Of a DNA stretch of 56,569 nucleotides, positions 26,536 to 35,781 are shown piece after piece. A program made the translations under genes and the position numbers. Numbering within the stretch: the stretch's first letter is position 1; the number at the start of each line of letters is the position of its first letter. Source of the stretch: Pedobacter sp. (GTDB taxonomy: Bacteria > Bacteroidota > Bacteroidia > Sphingobacteriales > Sphingobacteriaceae); NCBI GenBank assembly GCA_014378705.1, contig JACMND010000140.1, positions 1 through 56,569 on the forward strand. Direction: 5' to 3'. The notes beneath the pieces were generated by a model. The model did not search any database and was not told where the DNA came from. It saw only the letters and a list, made by a program, of their open reading frames with translations.

Positions 26536-26958
26536 ATGAAACTGACAAGCAATTTTTTCTTTTATACGTATACAGGCTTGATAGTTTTGAGGGAGTTTGG
26601 GGGTGCTTTTATCAATCCGGATTTTAATTTCCGTTTCCTTTTCGGGATGGAAGTTTCGGCATTGCCGGATTCAAATCGTATTAATTTAATAAGTCACTAT
26701 CACTTTTTGAGAGCTCTGGAATTAGGATTTGGCATTTTTACGCTGATATTTCAAAAAGAAATTTTCTCTGATCACAAGTTCAATAGCCTGTTCCTATTCA
26801 TCTTGGCTTCCTTAATACTTGGCCGGATGGTATCGCTTGTTGCGGATGGAATACCAAATGGTCTGACTCCATTTTTCATCGCTTATGAATTCATCGGCCT
26901 GATCATAATTTATATGTATACAAAAAGACATATAGGGTTTTATACCATGGCATCCTAA
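26536..26958 (+). CDS. Small integral membrane protein (DUF4345-like)
   Basis: 140 residues with four hydrophobic segments. The loop after helix 1 (NPDFNFRFLFGMEVSALPDSNRINLISHYHFLRALELGFG) fits the DUF4345 pattern, in which a short charged His/Arg patch follows the first membrane span. A second polar patch is DGIPNGLTP. Function is unknown. Four bases separate it from the patatin-like gene. Confidence 0.7.
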   Translation: MKLTSNFFFYTYTGLIVLREFGGAFINPDFNFRFLFGMEVSALPDSNRINLISHYHFLRALELGFGIFTLIFQKEIFSDHKFNSLFLFILASLILGRMVSLVADGIPNGLTPFFIAYEFIGLIIIYMYTKRHIGFYTMAS

Positions 26959-26962
26959 ACTA

Positions 26963-28369
26963 ATGGAAAATGAACACGAAATCAAACGCTCACTGATTCT
27001 TGCCGGAGGAGGCGTACGCCTGGCCTACCATGCGGGAGTTTTACAAGCTTTAGAACAGGCAGGAATATCTTTTAACCACGTTGATGGAACTTCGGGTGGC
27101 ATTTTTGGTACAGCCATGATGGCTTCGGGTGTAAGCCCTACCGAGGCGGCCAAACGCTGGAGAAACCTAAACCTGAAGGGATTTATGCGAATACTTCCGA
27201 TTAAAAATTATTTAAGCCGCCATAACCTCGAGGCTATGGGAAGTGCAGACGGTATACGCAAAAAAATATTCCCCGGGTTAGGCATCGACTTAACAAAAAT
27301 TAATGCCCTTAACGCTTTAAATGCCACTTTTAATGTTTGCAATTTTTCAAATAAAAGAATAGAATCCATACCTCATAACGAAGTAACAGAAGATCATTTG
27401 ATTGCAGGTATGTCCCTGCCAATTTTTATGCCTGCAATTAAAATTAAAACGGATTGGTATACAGATGCAGTTTGGATAAAAGATGCCAATTTAACCGAGG
27501 CAATTAATCGGGAAGCAGAAGAAATCTGGTTAATCTGGTGCATCGCTAATACCCGCTCTTATCTAAACGGCGCTTTAAATCAATACGTTCACATGATTGA
27601 AATGAGTGCCAACGGCGGGTTGTTTACAGAAATAGAGTTGCTTCAACAAATAAATCTCCAACGTTTGCAGAATAGTCTAAAACCGATTCAACTTCACATC
27701 ATCAAACCTGAATATCCTTTACCGCTTGATTCAGATTTTTTGTTAAACCACATTAACGCGGATACGCTAATTAATATGGGTTATGCGGATGCCAGCCAAT
27801 ATATTTTAAACAGGTTACCTTTTAATATGGCTATGGATTTCAGCCAGTCAACTTCAATGAAACAACCCGGAATAACGGTTCATTTTAGACAACAGTTTAA
27901 AGGCAGAATAATGCTGAATGGCAAGAATCGAACTGCTAGTATTCACCTGTCATTTTTCTTAAGAGAAATCAATATGCAAGTAGTTACAACTTGCTATTCT
28001 TCAATTTCGTGTGATACCGAGAATTTTATATCGGGGTACCAAAACCAGGTGGTAAATGCTGGAAATGGCGTGATTCAGCCGGAATTTATATTTATATTTA
28101 ATAAGCAAAAATATGTAATGAAGGTAGAAATCAAAATGAAAAATTTAATAGATTTTTTATTGGGATTAGAATGTAAAACAGCAGTAGTTAGTTTAATTAA
28201 AAATGGCAATGATTTGGAAAAATCCCTTTTTATTCAGCCAGCTTTGAATCGTGTTATCAACTTGTTTTATTTATACACCATAGCAGAATTGTCATGGATA
28301 AAGAAAAGAGAGGCAAAATTAAGAATTCTAAAAACGTTGTTTAAAACACATTTAAAAAATTCTACTTAA
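26963..28369 (+). CDS. Patatin-like phospholipase
   Basis: 468 residues, no signal peptide. The patatin core is at the N-terminus: oxyanion-hole GGGVRLAYHAG (15-25), nucleophile elbow GTSGG with Ser44, and the catalytic Asp in WYTDAVW (Asp168). The usual DG is replaced by DA, and the following NP is NL. Residues beyond about 270 form a C-terminal part of roughly 200 residues that I do not recognise. It is predicted to be an acyl hydrolase on phospholipids or other lipid esters. Codon use and composition look like its neighbours. Confidence 0.85.
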   Translation: MENEHEIKRSLILAGGGVRLAYHAGVLQALEQAGISFNHVDGTSGGIFGTAMMASGVSPTEAAKRWRNLNLKGFMRILPIKNYLSRHNLEAMGSADGIRKKIFPGLGIDLTKINALNALNATFNVCNFSNKRIESIPHNEVTEDHLIAGMSLPIFMPAIKIKTDWYTDAVWIKDANLTEAINREAEEIWLIWCIANTRSYLNGALNQYVHMIEMSANGGLFTEIELLQQINLQRLQNSLKPIQLHIIKPEYPLPLDSDFLLNHINADTLINMGYADASQYILNRLPFNMAMDFSQSTSMKQPGITVHFRQQFKGRIMLNGKNRTASIHLSFFLREINMQVVTTCYSSISCDTENFISGYQNQVVNAGNGVIQPEFIFIFNKQKYVMKVEIKMKNLIDFLLGLECKTAVVSLIKNGNDLEKSLFIQPALNRVINLFYLYTIAELSWIKKREAKLRILKTLFKTHLKNST

Positions 28370-28418
28370 TTGCAAATACCTTTCTTATAGCCTGATTGCT
28401 ATATTCAAAACTATTTGA

Positions 28419-30149
28419 ATGAACAACAAATACAAACAGTCTGGAATGGTCAATTGGTTCGAGCCAAGAATACTATTTCAAACAGGACTTAAATCAGCAT
28501 TCTCCAGCCTTTTAGGAAACTATGCCGATCGCCGCGAAATGCAGGCGGCGTTGGATGTTCCTCTTCCGGGAAGCAAAATTAGTAATGAGATTGCGGAGTA
28601 TACTGCTCTTGATGAGATCTGGATAGATTTTATCAGCGATACTGGTGATGGGTTTAATTCCACATATTCGGTGGCTGTAACTGCTGCCCAGCCGCAACTA
28701 TCCGTAAATTTAAAGGGTTTAGAGAAGATACTTCCAAGAGCCAAAGTTTTAATATTGGGTGGTGATCAGATTTACCCGACACCTACCAGCGATATTTATG
28801 ATAATAAGTTTCGCATCCCGTTTGAATCTGCTTTACCTACAATTAAGGGCGACGATAATTACCCGCATATGTATGCTATCCCCGGCAACCACGACTGGTA
28901 CGACGGGCTGGGAAGTTTTTTAAAGGTTTTTTGCCAGCAGCGCTGGATCGGAAACTGGAAAACGATGCAAACGAGGAGCTACTTTGCAATTCCAATGCCT
29001 TATAATTATTGGATTTGGGCTACCGATATCCAATTGAACGAAGATATTGATAAACCACAGCTCAATTATTTTATGGATGTGGCCAAAAATAAAATGCAGC
29101 CCGGCGCCAAGGTTATATTATGTACCGCGGAACCTGCTTGGATATACAAGGAATTGTATGTTAACGACAAATCTTATGACCGATTGCGTTTTTTTATTGA
29201 AACGTATATTACCGATGACAAAGCCGGTATTATAGGGCAGAAATTCAAGTTAGCCACGGTACTTACTGGAGACCTGCACCATTATTCACATTATTGTTTT
29301 AAAGATGAAAACGGGGAAGCAAATCATTATATCGGTGCTGGCGGCGGCGGGGCATTTTTGCATCTAACCCATAATCTTCCTAAAAAACTTAATAAATTAA
29401 AGGAAAGTGGAATTGCACTTCAAAGTGCCTTCCCAGAAAAAGCAGACTCCATCCGCTTGTTGTTTGGCAACCTGATTTTTCCTTTAAAAAACTATTATTT
29501 CTCTATTCTCCTTGGAGGAATTTACCTGCTGATTTACTGGTTGCTTCAAAGTCGTTTTGCACAAGCAAAAAGCCAAAATTATATTTTACACTTAAATAGT
29601 CAGCCATTTTTAGAGTATTTGAAGGATACTTTTAATACCATTTTGTACACGCCCTTTCTGGCCTTGTTGACGCTTGCGCTATTGGCCGGTTTTTACAAAT
29701 TAACAGATGTGAAAACCGGTATGAAAGGAGTTAAGCTGTGGGGATTTTCCCATAGCTTGCTTCAAATATTTTTAATTTATCTGATGATCTGGCTTTTTGC
29801 GAATAGCCCGCATCAAAGCATCGACCCTACAGATTGGCAGTTCATTTATATTCTTGAACTCTGGATTGCAGGTAGTTTTGTTGGCGGTTTATTAATGGGG
29901 TTTTACTTACTGATCTCAAATTTATTATTCGGAATTCATATAGATGAATCTTCTTCTTCACTGGCTTCCCAACATTACAAAAACTTTCTGCGAATGAGTA
30001 TTAATCACGAAGGATTAACAATTTATCCTATTGGCATTAAAAAAGTAACTACCCATTGGCAGCAAACAGCAGAAGGTGAACATCTTCGTTTTAATGGTAA
30101 ACTGCCTGAATACCATCTCATCGAAAAACCAATATTCATTAAAAAATAA
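28419..30149 (+). CDS. Membrane-anchored metallophosphoesterase
   Basis: 576 residues. The calcineurin-like core has DTGDGF (about 74-79, in the place of the usual DxH), GGDQIYP (114-120), GNHDW (156-160), and TGDLHHYSHYCF (about 284-295), giving the ligands of a dinuclear metal site. The C-terminal third has four to five hydrophobic helices (FSILLGGIYLLIYWLL, FLALLTLALLAGFY, LLQIFLIYLMIWLFA, GSFVGGLLMGFYLLI) that should anchor it in the membrane. The N-terminus lacks a signal peptide, so the catalytic domain is probably cytoplasmic. Substrate unknown. It ends 4 bp before the GMC gene. Confidence 0.85.
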   Translation: MNNKYKQSGMVNWFEPRILFQTGLKSAFSSLLGNYADRREMQAALDVPLPGSKISNEIAEYTALDEIWIDFISDTGDGFNSTYSVAVTAAQPQLSVNLKGLEKILPRAKVLILGGDQIYPTPTSDIYDNKFRIPFESALPTIKGDDNYPHMYAIPGNHDWYDGLGSFLKVFCQQRWIGNWKTMQTRSYFAIPMPYNYWIWATDIQLNEDIDKPQLNYFMDVAKNKMQPGAKVILCTAEPAWIYKELYVNDKSYDRLRFFIETYITDDKAGIIGQKFKLATVLTGDLHHYSHYCFKDENGEANHYIGAGGGGAFLHLTHNLPKKLNKLKESGIALQSAFPEKADSIRLLFGNLIFPLKNYYFSILLGGIYLLIYWLLQSRFAQAKSQNYILHLNSQPFLEYLKDTFNTILYTPFLALLTLALLAGFYKLTDVKTGMKGVKLWGFSHSLLQIFLIYLMIWLFANSPHQSIDPTDWQFIYILELWIAGSFVGGLLMGFYLLISNLLFGIHIDESSSSLASQHYKNFLRMSINHEGLTIYPIGIKKVTTHWQQTAEGEHLRFNGKLPEYHLIEKPIFIKK

Positions 30150-30153
30150 TGTT

Positions 30154-32505
30154 ATGGACAAATTATCACAACCTATAACCCGTTTACAACCAGAGTACGA
30201 TGTCGTTATAATTGGAAGTGGATATGGTGGTAGCATTGCTGCCAGTCGTTTTTCGCGAGCCGGTTTAAAAGTTTGCTTATTAGAAAAAGGTAAAGAGTTT
30301 CAGCCCGGAGACTATCCGTCTACGATGGCCGAGGCAACGAAAGAGATGCAGATTAATGCCGATCAGCGTGAAGCTAAAAAAAACGGTTTATATGATTTGC
30401 ATATCAGCAAAAACATATCGGTATTTAAAGGTTGCGGGCTGGGTGGCACATCGCTTGTTAACGCCAATGTCTCCATCAAACCAGAGGAGCGGGTATTTCA
30501 TGATGAGTGTTGGCCAGAAGCCATTCGCAACCATCGCGAGGGGCTAGATGAGGGATATGAAAGAGCCAGAGAAATGCTTAAACCGATGCCATACCCGGTA
30601 AATGTAAACGGCTATCCAGAGCTTTCGAAGGCAAAAGCAATGCAGAAATCAGCAGAAAAAAATCAACAACCCTTTCAATACGCAGATATAAACGTTTGTT
30701 TTGAAACCGGCATCAATCATGTCGGCGTTCAACAGCACAAATGTATTAACTGTGGTGATTGTGTAACCGGATGCAATCATCACGCTAAGAATACCCTTAT
30801 CATGAATTATCTGCCTGATGCCGTTAACCATGGCACCGAAATATTCTGCAACATAAATGTGGAGTATGCTGAGCAGGTTGCTGGTAAGTGGGTAGTATAT
30901 TTTGATGTTTTAAATACGAGCCGGGAGGATTTTAAAGCACCTTACCTATTTGTGAGGGCGACTACCGTTATTATTTCAGGCGGTGCTTTAGGGAGTACAG
31001 AAATTTTGCTTCGTTCCAAACAAAAGGGGCTTGAAGTTTCTAAAAAATTGGGCAAGCATTTTACAGGAAACGGAGATGTTCTTGGGTTCGCATACAATTG
31101 TGAAGATGAAATTAACGGAATTGGCTTGGGGAAACTTGCTAATGAAGACCGCTATAAACCAATTGGCCCTGTTGGTCCCTGCATTACAACGATTATTGAT
31201 CTGCGCAACCAGGAAAAATTGGAAGACGGAATGACCCTGGAAGAGGGTAGTATTCCTGGCCCTGTTGCCAATGCCATAAACATGAGCATGCTTTCCCTGT
31301 CCGGAACCATTGGTGTTGATACCGATGGTGGGTTTTCTGACTGGATGAAAGAATGCCAGGAAGAAGCCGAAAGCCTTATCCGGGGACCTTATCATGGAGC
31401 CACTAATAAAACGCAGACTTTTTTGGTTATGACTCACGACGATGGAAAAGGCGAGATGAATTTAAAAGATGGAAAGCTTAATATTGATTGGCCTGATGTT
31501 GGGAAACAACCTATTTTTAAAAAAGTAAGCAACACCATGCTTAAAGCAACCGCGGCGCTTGGCGGAAAGTACATTAAAAGTGTGGCCTGGAATAAACTTA
31601 TGGATTTTCAGTTAATTACCGTTCATCCCCTTGGCGGATGCAGTATGGCTGATAACGCGACAGATGGGGTTACCAATGATATCGGAAATGTTTACTTTGG
31701 CAATAACGGAACTCTTACCCATCCAGGCTTATACGTTCTTGATGGCGCCATTATCCCAAGGCCGCTGGGCACCAATCCCTTGTTTACCATATCAGCTTTG
31801 ACAGAAAGGGCCTGCAAAATAATACTGGAAAGAATGAACCTGCAAACGTCTTACGATTTTCCAAAAGTGATGGCCAAAACTTTTCAGCCAAAACCAACGG
31901 TACAGTTTACAGAAACCATGCGGGGATATTTTAGCAAGGATGAAAAAGAGGATTTTGAAATTGGTTACCGACAAGGGAAAGAAAACTGTTCGCCGTTTAT
32001 GTTTACCCTTACCATACAAGCCGTAGATATAAATATGTTTGTGACTGATCCCGGTCATACCGGTTACATGGCAGGTAGTGTTATAGCGCCTGCCTTATCT
32101 GATAAACCGTTAACTATCAGTAACGGTGTCTTTAATCTTTTTGTGAAGGAAGAGGATACAAACCACAAAAAAATGAAATACCAAATGCAATTAAATACCT
32201 ATGACGGGCGGCAATATTTTTTTTGCGGTTACAAAAAGGTAGAAGATGATGCCGGTTTTGACATGTGGAAAGACACGACCATTCTTTACATCACTGTTTT
32301 TGATGGCAAAAATAACACCGCGGCAATTTTAGGTAAAGGGGTTTTAAAAATTATCCCGATAGATTTTGCCACCCAGATGGGAACAATTAAAGCACTAAAT
32401 ACAAATAATAAGCTGGAATCTTTAATGGCTATTAAATCATTTTCTACTTTTTTCAGCAGCAATATTGTTGATACTTACTTTAGCAAATTTTTTGGAAATG
32501 ATTGA
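30154..32505 (+). CDS. GMC-family FAD oxidoreductase, cholesterol-oxidase-like, with ferredoxin-type cysteine motif
   Basis: 783 residues from the ATG at 30154. FAD Rossmann motif YDVVIIGSGYGGSIAASRF (15-33) and GMC signature GCGLGGTSLVNANV (93-106). C197-x2-C200-x2-C203-x3-C207 matches a 4Fe-4S ferredoxin motif. The catalytic region HPLGGCSMADNATDG comes near residue 494, followed by GTNPLFTISA. Residues past about 600 form a beta-rich extension. An Fe-S cluster would make this a dehydrogenase passing electrons to a carrier instead of an O2-using oxidase. Cholesterol-like substrates are typical of this branch, but Bacteroidota rarely make sterols, so hopanoids or other alcohols should be considered. 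Confidence 0.85.
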   Translation: MDKLSQPITRLQPEYDVVIIGSGYGGSIAASRFSRAGLKVCLLEKGKEFQPGDYPSTMAEATKEMQINADQREAKKNGLYDLHISKNISVFKGCGLGGTSLVNANVSIKPEERVFHDECWPEAIRNHREGLDEGYERAREMLKPMPYPVNVNGYPELSKAKAMQKSAEKNQQPFQYADINVCFETGINHVGVQQHKCINCGDCVTGCNHHAKNTLIMNYLPDAVNHGTEIFCNINVEYAEQVAGKWVVYFDVLNTSREDFKAPYLFVRATTVIISGGALGSTEILLRSKQKGLEVSKKLGKHFTGNGDVLGFAYNCEDEINGIGLGKLANEDRYKPIGPVGPCITTIIDLRNQEKLEDGMTLEEGSIPGPVANAINMSMLSLSGTIGVDTDGGFSDWMKECQEEAESLIRGPYHGATNKTQTFLVMTHDDGKGEMNLKDGKLNIDWPDVGKQPIFKKVSNTMLKATAALGGKYIKSVAWNKLMDFQLITVHPLGGCSMADNATDGVTNDIGNVYFGNNGTLTHPGLYVLDGAIIPRPLGTNPLFTISALTERACKIILERMNLQTSYDFPKVMAKTFQPKPTVQFTETMRGYFSKDEKEDFEIGYRQGKENCSPFMFTLTIQAVDINMFVTDPGHTGYMAGSVIAPALSDKPLTISNGVFNLFVKEEDTNHKKMKYQMQLNTYDGRQYFFCGYKKVEDDAGFDMWKDTTILYITVFDGKNNTAAILGKGVLKIIPIDFATQMGTIKALNTNNKLESLMAIKSFSTFFSSNIVDTYFSKFFGND

Positions 32506-32615
32506 GATTGTTTGAAATTAAAGACCAACGAACAAGGATTAAAGCCACACTAAATTTATAAGCAAAGCATGGATTAAGAGTAAACTGATTGGTTTTTGTT
32601 CCTTACTCTTTGTTT

Positions 32616-33434
32616 CTACTTTCCCAAATATTTAGTAAAAACCCATCCTTCCAAATCCATTAAACCATCAACTATATCATCCACTTCCACAAAAGACCAG
32701 TTGCCTTGGGTTTTAAGCATAGTTACCTTCGTGCCTTCCGGCAGAGGGTTAGCAAGAGTATTATATGCAGTTCCTGGTCCTGAACGTATGTTTAAAACAC
32801 TTAAAGTAATGTAGCTGTCGATGTTTTCATTCCTTCTTCCCATGGCACGGCCTCTAAAACTTTTCATCGGAAAAGCCGGGCCCGGGTCTGATTTTCGGAT
32901 AGGCGAAATATCCTCATGACCCAAAATATCAACCAGCTTATAGGTTTTTACTAATAGCGCAGCAATCTCTTGCGTAACTTCAAGCTGTGCTTCGGTATAC
33001 TCCTGCCATAAAGATTCTTGTGTTTCATTTTTATGAATGGCAATCATCACGTCGTCGTCACTTACCGACTTTTTATCAACCGGGCAAATGCATTTTTCCC
33101 CAATTTTTGATAATCGGCCAGCATTGACAAGTTCAATCCCAATTGAATATTTATTCATGCCATTTAAACCGGCCCATATACTTTTACCGGCATGCCACGT
33201 AATTAAATTAAAAGGTGCTAATTGTGTTATGGTTCCTTCCCTGCCAATAATCAAATGCGCTGATGCCTGGGCAATTGGACTAATTAACCAACTTATCGCA
33301 GATTGTTCTGTAGTTGCAGCGGTATAATGGATAATTAAATATTGCGGTATATACCTTCCTCCTTTATTTGGAGTGGGACGATAATTGACCTGTACATCAT
33401 CATGGCCATATAACTGGTGATTTAAGATTTTCAT
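32616..33434 (-). CDS. N-acetylmuramoyl-L-alanine amidase (Amidase_2) with C-terminal SH3 domain, no signal peptide
   Basis: 272 residues from the ATG at 33434 (a TTG ten codons earlier is possible). The Amidase_2 core has zinc ligands His36 (LIIHYTA), His173 (LGHEDI) and Asp183 (KSDPGPAF), plus Lys181. The C-terminus is an SH3-like domain (LNIRSGPGTAYNTLANPLPEGTKV). The enzyme cleaves the MurNAc-L-Ala bond of peptidoglycan. No signal peptide or membrane helix is visible, so it should be cytoplasmic unless released by a lysis or secretion system. It is the last gene of a five-gene minus-strand run. Confidence 0.87.
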   Translation of the reverse strand: MKILNHQLYGHDDVQVNYRPTPNKGGRYIPQYLIIHYTAATTEQSAISWLISPIAQASAHLIIGREGTITQLAPFNLITWHAGKSIWAGLNGMNKYSIGIELVNAGRLSKIGEKCICPVDKKSVSDDDVMIAIHKNETQESLWQEYTEAQLEVTQEIAALLVKTYKLVDILGHEDISPIRKSDPGPAFPMKSFRGRAMGRRNENIDSYITLSVLNIRSGPGTAYNTLANPLPEGTKVTMLKTQGNWSFVEVDDIVDGLMDLEGWVFTKYLGK

Positions 33435-33504
33435 TTGAATAGATATTAGATTACAAATTAGCAAGTGTTTTGATGGGTCTAAAAACTCAAACAGTACTTA
33501 TTAC

Positions 33505-33849
33505 TTATACGGCCCCAAAAGGCAAGGCAATGTTTAAGGCACTTTCAATGGCCTTCTGGACTATAGAAAAAACAGCGTTTACAACATTTTGAGCAGCTAC
33601 AAGACCTATTCCTTCTATGGTTAACAATACGTTTTTTAACGATAACCTTTGTATCTCCACTCGGGCAGCCAACTCTTCTTCCCCAATTTGACCTGCGAGT
33701 TTTAAGCTGGCTAAAAATTCTGCATTTTCTGTAAATTGTCTGAACTCATGTTCCGCGTAAGGCTCCAGTTTATTCCAGGACTTTTTTAGGATATCTTTAG
33801 ACACAATAAAACTTTCATTCAATATTTTGGTGAAATCTAACTTTGCCAT
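33505..33849 (-). CDS. Small protein of unknown function
   Basis: 114 residues, mainly helical. Acidic-basic N-terminal half (DILKKSWNKLEPYAEHEFRQFTENAEFLASLKLAG) and a hydrophobic C-terminal half (VLLTIEGIGLVAAQNVVNAVFSIVQKAIESALNIALPF) that could be one amphipathic or membrane-associated helix pair. No known domain was recognised. It starts 11 bp after the lipoprotein gene and precedes the amidase gene. Confidence 0.65.
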   Translation of the reverse strand: MAKLDFTKILNESFIVSKDILKKSWNKLEPYAEHEFRQFTENAEFLASLKLAGQIGEEELAARVEIQRLSLKNVLLTIEGIGLVAAQNVVNAVFSIVQKAIESALNIALPFGAV

Positions 33850-33860
33850 CGCCTTGTAAA

Positions 33861-34352
33861 TTATTTATTATTGATTGAGCCTGTAGTTTTTAGCTCTTCC
33901 TGAAGCCTGATAACAGCATCTATATTACTGTTAATGGCTTTTCGAATATCCCGCCGATCGTCTAAACGACTATCTGGAAGACCATCTTTGTGAACCCTGA
34001 TAAATACTTGCATCGCACTATCCAAATTAATTATCTGTTTTTTAACCTGAGCAGATTTACTTTCTAAAAATTGAGTACGGTCTTTTATAATCATTAGGTC
34101 TACTTCCAGGTTATCGTAATAGCTGAGAAAATTTTCAAACTTTTGGTTATCAGGGTCATTATCCTGTAGGGTGCGCAACAATCTGATGAAATGCAGGTTA
34201 AAATCCTTTTTAATTTTGGTAGCAGTTTCGTCAATAACAGGATCATAACCAGAAATAAATGTTACCCTGCAAGCCGAAAAAATGCTTGCTAAAATAACTG
34301 CGATGCAAATTAAGTTTAAAGCCGTACGCCGAGTTTTTATTGCTGGTATCAT
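33861..34352 (-). CDS. Putative lipoprotein of unknown function
   Basis: 163 residues. The N-terminal hydrophobic stretch ends IFSAC, a lipobox, so the mature protein should be lipid-anchored. The rest is helical and charged with coiled-coil character (LEVDLMIIKDRTQFLESKSAQVKKQIINLDSAMQ). It starts 26 bp after the large membrane protein gene. No function can be assigned. Confidence 0.7.
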   Translation of the reverse strand: MIPAIKTRRTALNLICIAVILASIFSACRVTFISGYDPVIDETATKIKKDFNLHFIRLLRTLQDNDPDNQKFENFLSYYDNLEVDLMIIKDRTQFLESKSAQVKKQIINLDSAMQVFIRVHKDGLPDSRLDDRRDIRKAINSNIDAVIRLQEELKTTGSINNK

Positions 34353-34378
34353 CCTATTAATTTTATAAGAACCTAAAT

Positions 34379-35653
34379 TTATTTTACTTCAGGATTTAAA
34401 CTTCCGCTATTAAGCGCCGAATCTCCATCTTTAGTTTTTACGATAATTGAATTTGACGCTGCAACACGGTCATCAGTCATTGTGTTGGTAGAAGTAGTTT
34501 CGTGTTTAATAGAACTTCTTAATTTCATTAGCTTGTTTAACAAATCAAACCAGAAAGGGGCACCTAAGGAAATGGCGATCGCGGTGAGCAGAAATCCAAA
34601 AAAGTGCTTTTTCACCATTCGAAAGAAATAAAGCCGTTTATCTTTCCCATTAAAATCAAGGTAATAATTGGTTGTTAAAAATTTGGAATATTGATCATGC
34701 GGCAGTATATCTTTTTCTATCCCAACCGGATAAATTCTGCTTTTTTTTATTGGATTTACCTCAATCAACATTTTATCGGGTAACCAGCTTCCGCTACCCA
34801 ATAAAGTGCTTGCGTTTATAACCGCATCTTCCAGATTTTTTCTTACACCCAAAAGTGAATCAAGTCGTTCAGAATATACCGTAGCCTCATCCCTGGTTAA
34901 GGCTGCTTTAATGCTTTCAGGGCTTTGTTTAATATTTTGCTGATAAACATTTGCCATGTTAACCATTTGTTCTCTGGCACTTTTATCCTGAGACAATTTT
35001 TTAACCATAACCAGTGTATCTGCATTAAATATCCAGGCTAAAAAAAATCCTATAACCAGCAAGACCAATTGTATTTTGCGCTTGTACCATTCCGTTGCCT
35101 GTTCCATGGTGCGCTCAAACCAAGCTTCTAACTGCTGTTTAAAACGGGTCACATCGCCGTAAGACTCCTCCCATAAACTAAGTACATAAGATGCCGTTTC
35201 CTTACCTAAAATTTTAGGGGCGTTATTTCTGAGCTCAGATTCAATTTTTAAAGGATCAAGCGTTCCACTTCCATTTAAAATGTACATCATGGTTTTAGAA
35301 AAACTTACCGCTTTAAAAGACGAGGGGTTTCTAAAAATGCCGGAACTTCCCAGATACTTTATTTCCGGATGATTGTAAAAATTTGTTACATGTACATTTT
35401 TAGGATTTTTCATTAAGCGTAAAGAGTCGATACTGCGCTTTATTTTATCCCAGATCCAGCCTATTGGATGATTTAGCGATTTAATATTTTCGTTTTCATC
35501 ATTGAGCATCCGGTCTATCGCTTCTTTCAGATTGCGGGCTCTTAAACCAAGGTTGGTGGCTATAATTTCGGCGAGAACGGTCGCCAATAGACTATATAAT
35601 AAGTAAATAAAAACCAGACCTATTACTACATCTAATGCAACGCTATTGAACAT
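34379..35653 (-). CDS. Large membrane protein of unknown function
   Basis: 424 residues with an N-terminal helix (LDVVIGLVFIYLLYSLLATVLAEIIATNLGLRARNLKEAI) whose pattern I associate with a widespread but uncharacterised membrane family. Further helices are at about residues 200-218 and 350-375, with a large polar domain (220-340) between them and a Ser/Thr-rich tail. Topology would put the middle domain outside. It is the second gene of the five-gene run and the largest product, so it is likely the scaffold of whatever the cluster makes. Confidence 0.7.
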   Translation of the reverse strand: MFNSVALDVVIGLVFIYLLYSLLATVLAEIIATNLGLRARNLKEAIDRMLNDENENIKSLNHPIGWIWDKIKRSIDSLRLMKNPKNVHVTNFYNHPEIKYLGSSGIFRNPSSFKAVSFSKTMMYILNGSGTLDPLKIESELRNNAPKILGKETASYVLSLWEESYGDVTRFKQQLEAWFERTMEQATEWYKRKIQLVLLVIGFFLAWIFNADTLVMVKKLSQDKSAREQMVNMANVYQQNIKQSPESIKAALTRDEATVYSERLDSLLGVRKNLEDAVINASTLLGSGSWLPDKMLIEVNPIKKSRIYPVGIEKDILPHDQYSKFLTTNYYLDFNGKDKRLYFFRMVKKHFFGFLLTAIAISLGAPFWFDLLNKLMKLRSSIKHETTSTNTMTDDRVAASNSIIVKTKDGDSALNSGSLNPEVK

Positions 35654-35781
35654 ATGCCCGATATTAAAATCTGTACAACGATATTGGCAGGAGAGCGGCT
35701 ATTAAATTTGCGGTATTAAAAGGAAGATGCTTTAAAAAAAGGCTTTATTTATTATGAAAAATAACTGTATTCAGTGAGGTA

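Noticed and set aside
28456-28465. GGTTCGAGCC resembling a tRNA T-loop
   Set aside because: It lies inside the metallophosphoesterase gene and no cloverleaf can be drawn around it.
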